Below, piece after piece: positions 54,301-59,839 of a DNA stretch of 64,000 bases (position 1 is its first letter; each line of letters begins with the position of its first letter). Position numbers and translations under genes: made by a program. The notes under the pieces are model-generated. The model did no database searches and was not told where the DNA came from. It was given only the letters and a program-made list of their open reading frames with translations. Source of the stretch: Komarekiella delphini-convector SJRDD-AB1 (GTDB taxonomy: Bacteria; Cyanobacteriota; Cyanobacteriia; Cyanobacteriales; Nostocaceae); the NCBI RefSeq assembly GCF_014831675.1, contig NZ_VJXY01000039.1:1-64000 (forward strand), written 5' to 3'.

Positions 54301-57082
54301 CTACAAATAGATGTGCGATCGCCTTCTCTAGAGGAGTGCGAGGAGCAACAAATTCTATATTTAACTGAGGACGTTGGCGCTGTTGTCGGGATGTAATCTC
54401 TTTGAGAATGAGTTCGGGACTATATATCTGAGCGATGCGTTCAAAGAAGTCTGCGGGAGAGGTTATTTTTGGATTTATCTCACGCAGAGGCGCAGAGACG
54501 CGGAGAGGATGAGGAGATTTCGCTTCTTGATCGGGTTTATTAACTACTGTATTTGCATCGGATACAAGTACTAAAATAATTTCAGATGCGGTTTGAGATG
54601 GGAACTGGAATAACCAACTACCATCTTTGTCCTGCTGAAATTGTCTATCAATACTAGTCAGGAAATCCCTAGCTGGTTGATTCTTGTTTGTAGGTACATA
54701 AGAAACTTGGACTTGTCCTAATCCTCTTTCTTGAGCGAGGGTTCCCAAATAAGCAAGCATTTTATGCTCGACACCACGACCAAGTACCCGACAACTAAGC
54801 AAAAATGTGTCTACAAATAGGGCATTTTCTTGAGCTGCAAACAAGAGTAGACCTACTAAGCCATAATCTCCAAAGCGGTCTTTTACCTTGACCACTCGAC
54901 ACTCTAATTTTCCTGAATTACAAAGTTGTTGAATTTCAGCCTCAGAGCGGCGGATTGTTGTGAAGTTAAACTGATTGGTGCGTTGGGTAAGTTGAGCAAC
55001 CCGCGAAAGTTGCTCGTTTTGCATGGGGGAAATCTCAATTTCTAAGTTCAGTTGAGCGAGGAAATCAGTAAAGGATAGAGAATCCTGTTGCAAACGCTGG
55101 CGCTGGACATTTTGTTGATAGAGATTAGTTCTTTGTTGGTCTTCTTGAGTAGTTTGGAGTTGGTCGAAAGCCCAAATATGCTCTAAAAATTGAGGGATAC
55201 GAGCGCATTCTTGCGGAAGTTGCAGGGTCAGGACTTCTGGACAGTTTGCTCTAACTTCAGCACACTCAACGGGATTGTCATCAATGAAAATGAAACTATC
55301 TAAACTCAGTTGCAGTTCGGTAGCTAAAGACTTCAGATTCTCGGATTTCGATTGCCAGTTTATGCGCCAATTGACGAGATGATGCCGACCCATCAACATA
55401 TCTGGATGTTGATCAAGGACTGCAAATACATCCTCTTCTTGATTCTTACTACACAAACAAATCAACTTTCCTGCTGCTTGCTGCCTGATGACAAATTCTT
55501 GTAGCGATCGATAAGCTGGCTCAATTTTTACTCCAGCAACTCCATCCTCACCACAAATACCACTCCATAAGGTATGGTCGCAGTCAAGGGCAATTACCTT
55601 GTAGGGATAGCTCTTTAAAGCAAAGATTTTCCGCGCCAGCATCGTCCCAAGGGCACAGAAAAAGGTTGGTGTGTAGGGAATATGTCCTACTTCGTCTCCA
55701 TAAGGGTCGTAGTACTCTTCTACTGGATAGGTACTGGTCAATTCTTGATTTTTTATCAGGTACACACCGCTGAGATTATTGAGATCAGCTGCTAACAGTT
55801 CTTGCATTCTTGCATGTAAGAGGTTAGACGCTGTATCAGTAGTTGGAGATGGAGGACAAATACAGACCAAGTAGGGAATTTGCGATCGCGTTGTTGCAGT
55901 TTTCAAAGCACTGCCAAAATCTCTGATGCTTTGCTCTATTTGATCTGCGTTTTTTCCTAATTGCTGTGCTCCTGGGTTGTAGTTGTGGTTGAGGCGATTA
56001 GCGTAGATATTATAGAGTCCTGAACCGTGCAGCAAAGACTCTTCATCGACAATAAATTTAAAGCCTTTTTCTTCAAGTAAGCGCATGACTTGTTTAATCG
56101 TACTGCCTTCTTGGTCATGCACCTCCATGACTATTTGTTTAATTAGTGACCAATGATTATCTTTAATTCCTTGAAGAATTGCTAACTCGCTTTTTTCAGC
56201 ATCTAGTTTTAGTAAATCAATCTTTTCAATCTTATATTCTTCGATAATTTCGGAAAGAGTCCGCAGTTGAGCTTGATACGTTTCTCGCTCTAGTCTATCC
56301 TTGAGAAATTCATCAGCTAGGCGCTCTAACGACTCTTCATCTAGAGAATTATCGCGTTGCAGTATGTTAATAATGACTGAGCGAATAGCTTTTTCATCTT
56401 GCTCTGTATCAGCGGCAAAACTTGAGAAAACTGAGGAACGAGGATAAAAAGTGAAGGTTTCTTCTCTGGATTCACCACCTAATCCGCAATTAAAAAGATG
56501 GGTATTTTGACAGTAGAGCTTGGCGTTAGTTTGTAGTTTGTCAAACGCGTGGGGTGCAGGTTCAAATGCGTAGATAGTGCCTTTTGGGGATTTTTGCTGG
56601 GCAAATAAGGTAAATAGACCAATATTTGCTCCGACATCGATTATACAGTCTTCTTCATTAAAGATAATTCCATGCTTTAAATAGACGCGATCGCCAAAAA
56701 TTTCTTGGTATAGATACTCGGTTTCGTACTGGTTTAGGTGAGCGATTTCCAAGTGATTTGGTAAGGTATGGCGTAAGCGATCGCCAAAAATTTGTGTTTT
56801 TAGATCATCGTCAACTGTCAATTGGAGACGATTCTTAGTTCCTTCCCAATCTTCAAACCTAACCAGAACTACATTAACTCCATTTTGATTGTTAGCCAAA
56901 AGGCTGGCTGGATTGAGCAGTTCTTGAAATACCTGATTGTAAGGAGCAAACTCTATTGAATAAGGGACTCCTATTTCTTCAAGCCAATACGATAGGGAAT
57001 CCTCAATTGGTTCGCTTGTAAATGTAGCTGTAATAGTAATATTTTGCTTAGAGATATGTTTAAAAAAATTTTGTGTAGGCAT
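48365..57082 (-). CDS. NRPS with FkbH-FkbM-PCP-sulfotransferase loading part and C-A-PCP-E module
   Basis: The protein has about 2905 residues from ATG 57082; a TTG at 57097 is also in frame. Order: FkbH N-terminal part (15-95), FkbM-type methyltransferase (about 140-350, DVGANIGLF, YAFEPAP), FkbH HAD core (ALDCDHTLW, FIDDNPVE) and GNAT-like part (to about 830), PCP (LGGDS, Ser about 948), sulfotransferase (about 1040-1315, LSPHRSGSTLLR), C (HHIIGDG near 1483), A, PCP (Ser about 2385), and E (HHLAVDG near 2568, EGHGRE near 2710). The A-domain pocket reads about D-A-F-F-L-G-V-T-F-K, Ile/Val-like. It predicts glyceryl loading from 1,3-bisphosphoglycerate, 2-O-methylation, 3-O-sulfation and a D-aliphatic residue. 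Repeat-derived inserts sit at about 854-869 and 2184-2217. A short acidic tail (LDELLAEIE) may be a docking peptide. Confidence 0.92.
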   Translation of the reverse strand: MPTQNFFKHISKQNITITATFTSEPIEDSLSYWLEEIGVPYSIEFAPYNQVFQELLNPASLLANNQNGVNVVLVRFEDWEGTKNRLQLTVDDDLKTQIFGDRLRHTLPNHLEIAHLNQYETEYLYQEIFGDRVYLKHGIIFNEEDCIIDVGANIGLFTLFAQQKSPKGTIYAFEPAPHAFDKLQTNAKLYCQNTHLFNCGLGGESREETFTFYPRSSVFSSFAADTEQDEKAIRSVIINILQRDNSLDEESLERLADEFLKDRLERETYQAQLRTLSEIIEEYKIEKIDLLKLDAEKSELAILQGIKDNHWSLIKQIVMEVHDQEGSTIKQVMRLLEEKGFKFIVDEESLLHGSGLYNIYANRLNHNYNPGAQQLGKNADQIEQSIRDFGSALKTATTRSQIPYLVCICPPSPTTDTASNLLHARMQELLAADLNNLSGVYLIKNQELTSTYPVEEYYDPYGDEVGHIPYTPTFFCALGTMLARKIFALKSYPYKVIALDCDHTLWSGICGEDGVAGVKIEPAYRSLQEFVIRQQAAGKLICLCSKNQEEDVFAVLDQHPDMLMGRHHLVNWRINWQSKSENLKSLATELQLSLDSFIFIDDNPVECAEVRANCPEVLTLQLPQECARIPQFLEHIWAFDQLQTTQEDQQRTNLYQQNVQRQRLQQDSLSFTDFLAQLNLEIEISPMQNEQLSRVAQLTQRTNQFNFTTIRRSEAEIQQLCNSGKLECRVVKVKDRFGDYGLVGLLLFAAQENALFVDTFLLSCRVLGRGVEHKMLAYLGTLAQERGLGQVQVSYVPTNKNQPARDFLTSIDRQFQQDKDGSWLFQFPSQTASEIILVLVSDANTVVNKPDQEAKSPHPLRVSAPLREINPKITSPADFFERIAQIYSPELILKEITSRQQRQRPQLNIEFVAPRTPLEKAIAHLFVEVLKLDRVGINDNFFELGGDSIRGAILINKLQAQLNEIVHFVVLFDTKTVARLAAYIEENYPQAAAKLFGKEITSIIDTPQERIDEAKVLQMRSLIPSIAPPIDDDAIKNPPAIFILSPHRSGSTLLRVILGGNPQLFAPPELELLTFNTLGERKAAFSGRYSFWMEGTIRTIMQIKGCSPEEAIALMEELEAKNLTTKQFYQLIQQWLGNRILVDKTPSYSIDLETLKRAETNFQNPLYIHLVRHPYATMRSYEEARVEQTFPYQHPFNRRELAELVWLISHQNILEFLQQVPQHRQYQLKFEDIVSQPQNSIEGLCQFLGLEFHPDMLQPYKEKKQRMTDGIYAQSRMVGDVKFHEHQSINASTADSWKQYYNSDFLGDVTWRLAESLGYQRNKREQGTDNQRNNGVIPKIRRGHQTESQTFPVSFAQQRLWVLAQLEPDSPFYNMFKAVRLNGRLDIEVLERSLNEIIRRHEVLRTTFSAVEGTPVQVIAPHATMKLSVVDLQGLSGQQQSEQLQLLATQDQLQPFDLTKGLLLRVTLVQLKSESYALLLTMHHIIGDGWSMGVFIKELSSLYRGFLIGEPSPLPELPIQYADFTIWQRQWLQGKALETSINYWKQQLANAPPLLELPTDRPRPSVQTFRGWCFSFQLDAKLTASLKELSHKSGTTLFMTLMAAYATLLFRYSDRSDILLGTPIASRNHQDLEGLIGFFVNTLVMRTRLEGNPSFSKLLMQVRSACMDAYANQDVPFEQIVEALQIERSLSHSPLFQVMFALQNAPIEQLETPELAIAPLHLDNVNAKFDLTLQMWETNTDQGNSLQGFWQYNTDLFDEDRIARMSGHFQTLLAGIVANPQESVGTLPLLTERDRHQLLVEWNDTHIPYPDTKCIHQVFEEQVEQTPDAIAVVYEDESLTYRELNDRANQLAHYLQSLGVGTEVLVGICVERSPQMIIGMLAILKAGGAYVPLDSSYPEERLAYMLNDSQVSILLTQEQLGAQIPKTNAPVVFLDTDWQEIISKYSQQNPTSEAFNHHLAYVIYTSGSTGKPKGITVTHQAVNRLVCNTNYVKLTANHRVAQASNAAFDAATFEIWGALLNGARLVGISKEVLLSPPQLAIQLQHQQIDFLFVTTALFNQLVSQVPGIFKTLETVLFGGEAVEPNCVRTLLQNQPPKRLLHVYGPTENTTFSSWYLVEEVPEGATNLPIGQPIANTQIYILDRHLQPVPIGVPGELCIGGDGLARGYLNRPELTQEKFISNPFGRGRGQRAGEELLTQHSSLSCTDAINRVSQYFQRKLYKTGDLARYLTDGNIEFLGRIDNQVKIRGFRIELAEIEVVLTQHPQVGDAIVIAREDKPGIKSLAAYVVPEEKQPSSNELRSLLKEKLPDYMVPTSFTVLEAFPITPNGKVDRRALPVPELEFNESTSFVSPRTHAEKFLVKIWQDVLRLKQVCIHDNFFELGGDSIIGIQIIARANQAGLKLTPKQLFQHQTIAELAAVAAIATSKEAEQGLVKGIVPLTPIQHWFFERNLPEPHHFNQSVLLEVPPNIRPELLEQALQKLLSHHDALRLRFVQQAAQWQQYNSDVCDQVSLAIADLSNLTQAEQSKAIELKADEIQRSLNLADGPLLGVVLFNLGKSSPGRLLIIIHHLAVDGISWRILLEDLSAAYKQLDSGNNIQLPAKTTSFKDWAIRLQDYAVTQELHSELDYWLHSKKFAVAPLPLDFPAAASQNTVGSSCIVSVSLSVEQTRALLQDVPVAYNTQINDVLLTALVQSFAGWTGYDSLLIELEGHGREDLFEDVDLSRTIGWFTSLFPVHLKLGGLHHLGEALKSVKEQLRRIPNRGIGYGILRYLSMDATIHKQLGLLPQAQVSFNYLGQFDQTHLAPLGWKYAQESSGSIHSPRGQRRHLLNVNVLIIEGRLQLEWKYSKAFHHQATVENLANNYVKVLEAIIDHCLSPKAGGYTPSDFPEVGLSQEALDELLAEIE

Positions 57083-57203
57083 AAAAATTATTTTCAATAA
57101 TTCCTTTTTTTAGCAGTCTTTTCTGCCAGATAAAATAATCTCAATCAGGTTTGATATAAGGAATCGTACATATATCAATTAAACAACAACTGGGATGTTT
57201 ACT

Positions 57204-57260
57204 ATGACTGAAATTGGTGTGGCTCCTGATAAAAAAAACTATCGTAACTTTAAACTCTAG
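57204..57260 (+). CDS. Possible 18-codon leader or gene remnant, divergent to the NRPS
   Basis: ATG 57204 opens MTEIGVAPDKKNYRNFKL and stops at 57258-57260. The peptide composition looks protein-like (a start such as MTEIGVAP followed by DKKNYRN) and GGGATGTTT precedes the ATG, but there is no strong Shine-Dalgarno. It lies in the leader of the NRPS, on the opposite strand. It may be the 5' end of a lost gene, a small peptide or chance. Confidence 0.2.
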   Translation: MTEIGVAPDKKNYRNFKL

Positions 57261-57612
57261 TAAGTATTCCTTTATTACTCCAAGTTTTATATTAATCCTC
57301 AATCAAATCTTGATATTTCTATAAACTTTTTACTCTTGTTACTATCAATAAATTTTTGCTTAAACATTTTTTGTATCTAAAGTTAATATTTTAAGTCTAT
57401 ATGAATACTAAATCATTTTGAGGAAATAACTTTATTTAATCTAAAATATAAAGTTTTTCCCATCATAATATGAAACTTAATTTTGCTTTTTATACTGAAT
57501 ATATTTTGATCTAAAAATACTATTTTTTTATCTTAATCTATTTAAGCTAGTTTTTAGAAAAGCAAGGTTTTATAAAGCAAAAGTTTAATTATTTGATTAA
57601 ATCAATTTACTT

Positions 57613-57705
57613 TATAGCGTTTCTTGGCTAAAGTACAAATTTATCGGTGTTTATCTGTGGTCAATTATTTCTTCTGTATACCTCACTTAAGCGAGAACCG
57701 CTATA
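57613..57705. mobile_element. 93-bp MITE with TATAGCG(G)TTCT terminal inverted repeats
   Basis: The left end TATAGCGTTTCTTGG and right end CGAGAACCGCTATA are inverted repeats. Comparison of the two duplicated leaders gives an empty-site control: copy A reads CTTTAAAAAAGTAAGTTTATTTAATC (about 5752-5777), while copy B reads GTTTAA, then this element, then AAGTAAATTGATTTAATC (reverse complement). The segment is therefore a real insertion, probably with a TA-type target. No ORF. Confidence 0.75.
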
Positions 57706-57714
57706 TTAAACTGA

Positions 57715-57944
57715 CATGCTTAACCAAGCTTCCAAATAATCTCAGTTTTATCAAGAAAATGCAATAGTAGATAAGACAATATTAAGTAGACAATTAAGCT
57801 ATTTAAGGTACTTAAGCTAATAATTAAGTGGACATTTAAGACATTTAAGACACTTAAGCTAATAATTAAGTGGACATTTAAGACATTTAAGACACTTAAG
57901 CTAATAATTAAAATATTTAAAATAGTTAATAAATAATAATGACC
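57715..57944 (-). repeat. Iteron-bearing upstream repeat, copy B
   Basis: The reverse complement matches 5506-5744. Both have the GTCATTATTATTTATTAACT start, three tandem units of TTAA(G/A)TGTC nonamers with CCACTTAATTATTAG spacers, and the ATTGCATTTTCTTGAT end. It points toward the NRPS start 633 nt away, as copy A points toward the patatin start 553 nt away. The remaining gene-free sequence 57098-57612 is AT-rich and retains weak homology to the patatin leader (TAACAAGAGTAAA near 57343). Confidence 0.75.
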
Positions 57945-58144
57945 AATGATTCCTTAATGGTACAGAGCAAGCGGATTTATTCGTGGAATCAATAGAAAAC
58001 CCAAAATTCCCAGAGCAAGCGGATTGATGCATGGGGTCAATCTAAAATCTAAAATTGTCTAACCTCTATTTTTCAGATATTGTGATAAATATGAGACTAA
58101 TTATGTTATTATTAGCGATTTTGCAGAATTGTAGATATAGCGAT

Positions 58145-58183
58145 CTGCCTTCTCGACTGCTGCACTAGTAAGGAAGGCAGCAG
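58145..58183 (+). promoter_or_regulatory. Mutually exclusive hairpins in the leader of the 58329 gene
   Basis: CTGCCTTC (58145-58152) can pair with GAAGGCAG (58173-58180). Alternatively CTGCTGC (58157-58163) can pair with GCAGCAG (58177-58183). The two 3' arms overlap, so only one stem can form. This lies 146 nt before the ATG at 58329 and is followed by GGCTGTCGGGTTTTATC. It is an attenuator- or switch-like layout, but no known riboswitch class is recognised. Confidence 0.4.
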
Positions 58184-58328
58184 CAATCGGGTGGCTGTCG
58201 GGTTTTATCATATTCGAGATTAGCATTATTGATTTAGAAAACGATTAGAAAAATATAAATATAATTGCATAGTTCCCCTGCTGCTTACCAATGTCTGGGA
58301 AGACCTATTTTGTATAGGAGCGATCGCT

Positions 58329-59564
58329 ATGGCAGTTGAAATTGATCAACTTTTAGCCGACTGGAAGAACAAAGTCAAAATTGCTAGTCAAAATCTTCTC
58401 GAACTGCAAGAACTGCCAACATATCAACGCCTCTGTGGTAGCCCTGGTTTTCCCGGAGTGCATTTGACGGGAATCACTGCGGCGCGAGTCACCCCAGCGC
58501 TGGAGTTAGTAAACAAATTATTTCAATACTTCGATTTGTTAGTACAAACGGTTGATCAAGCAACCAAGCTACGACAACAATTACCACACTTTTTACCAAA
58601 AGAGCAGAAAATTGGTTTTTTGATGGTGGGTGAGCAAAAAATAGACGAGATTAAAAAACTTCTAACAGGAGCCTCAATTGAGTTACCTGCTGTACAAACG
58701 CCACTGGCACAAAGAGGATTATTGACTGGGGCCCAGAAGGTAAATGCCATTACCCCCGCACTGCTAGTTGAAGTCATGACAGACGCGTTCTCTGTGGCTA
58801 GGGACACACTTCTGGCTGTTGAAGCCGCTTGGACAAATCTGGATTTGATACTGACAAATGCAGAAACTCAAATTCGCTCACTGCAACAATTAGCTGAATC
58901 GCTGGATCGAGGTTCTCTCAATGAACTTGTTCAAGTTCGTGAGACGATCGCTTCCTTGCGCGATCGCATTGAGCAAGATCCTCTGGGAGTGAGTGAAAAT
59001 GTAGAGCAGCAAATTCAGCCATTGCTAACACAAGTGAAAGTAGCTTTAGAACAAAAGGCTAAACAGCAGGCTCAAATACGAGATAAATTTGCGATCGCTC
59101 ACGATTTATTACAGCAATTAGAAGAACTAAATTCAAAATCTATCGCAGCTTTTGCGGAAAGCCAGGAAAAAGTCGTGGATCATTCAATGCTGGCAACTCC
59201 ATTGACTCAGGTGCAAATCGATGCCCTCAGCCAATGGCTAACAAGATTAGAAACCAAGCTGGCGGAGGGTTTGGTGAATCCGGTTATGGTTGGTTTAGAA
59301 AATTTGACTATCAAAACTAGAGAGTACATAGCATTGGAAAAACAAACACATATAGCCAATAGCGCTCCTCTAGAAACTCGTCGAGAGCTACGCGGACGCC
59401 TCGATGCCCTCAAAGCCAAGGCACTAGCACGAGGATTAATAGAAGATGTCATCCTAGCTGAACTAGCCGAGAAAGCAAAGCAACTACTCCACACGCGACC
59501 AACTCCTCTAGATAAAGCTGCTGAATTAGTATCCAAGTATGAAAAAAGGTTAAATAGCAAATAG
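58329..59564 (+). CDS. Helical coiled-coil protein, function unknown, in kinase/phosphatase cassette
   Basis: The 411-residue, largely alpha-helical, soluble protein has heptad-like Leu/Ala patterns at about 150-350 (AETQIRSLQQLAESLDRGSL, QIRDKFAIAHDLLQQLEEL). It has a conserved-looking N-terminus (LLADWKNKVKIASQNLLEL) and a Lys/Glu-rich end. No catalytic motif is seen. The ATG follows AGGAGCGATCGCT, with a good Shine-Dalgarno (AGGAG, 58316-58320) and a HIP1 site just upstream. It precedes the PknG-like kinase by about 275 nt and runs in the same direction as the kinase, GNAT and PP2C genes. A scaffold or substrate of that signalling set is a reasonable guess. Confidence 0.75.
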   Translation: MAVEIDQLLADWKNKVKIASQNLLELQELPTYQRLCGSPGFPGVHLTGITAARVTPALELVNKLFQYFDLLVQTVDQATKLRQQLPHFLPKEQKIGFLMVGEQKIDEIKKLLTGASIELPAVQTPLAQRGLLTGAQKVNAITPALLVEVMTDAFSVARDTLLAVEAAWTNLDLILTNAETQIRSLQQLAESLDRGSLNELVQVRETIASLRDRIEQDPLGVSENVEQQIQPLLTQVKVALEQKAKQQAQIRDKFAIAHDLLQQLEELNSKSIAAFAESQEKVVDHSMLATPLTQVQIDALSQWLTRLETKLAEGLVNPVMVGLENLTIKTREYIALEKQTHIANSAPLETRRELRGRLDALKAKALARGLIEDVILAELAEKAKQLLHTRPTPLDKAAELVSKYEKRLNSK

Positions 59565-59574
59565 TGAGGAGTGT

Positions 59575-59700
59575 GAAGAGAGGGAGCAGGGGGAGCAGGG
59601 GAAGCAGTGGAGTGGAGGAGTAATTCCTCTCTGACGGAGGCAAGCCCCAAGTCAAAGCAGGGGAAGCAGGGGAAGTAGTGGAGTGGAGGAGTGGGGAAAT
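59575..59700 (+). repeat. GGGAGCAGGGGAAGCAG low-complexity repeat
   Basis: Two blocks of GGGGAAGCAG(T)-GGAGTGGAGGAG units, about 59581-59623 and 59658-59694, flank a short unique piece. This is purine-rich, non-coding DNA of the same type as the interior of the 4941-5106 element. Confidence 0.6.
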
Positions 59701-59711
59701 AGTGAATGATT

Positions 59712-59810
59712 TCTATCTCCCATCTCCCGTCTCCCGTCTCCCGTCTCCTATCTCCTATCTATCTCCCACCTCCCATCTCCCGTCTCCCGTCTCCCATCTC
59801 CCACCTCCTG
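59712..59810 (+). repeat. Heptanucleotide tandem repeat (TCTCCCN)
   Basis: About 14 nearly perfect 7-bp units of TCTCCCG/TCTCCCA/TCTCCTA run together just before the kinase gene. This is the classic short tandemly repeated heptamer of heterocystous cyanobacteria. It lies 30 nt before the ATG at 59840 and may affect the leader or spacing of that gene. Confidence 0.75.
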
Positions 59811-59839
59811 ACTAATGACAAAATCGTAGGAATGTCCTA

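Noticed and set aside
59575-59810. Minus-strand proline/leucine-rich frames before the kinase gene
   Set aside because: They are translations of low-complexity GGGGAAGCAG and TCTCCC repeats.
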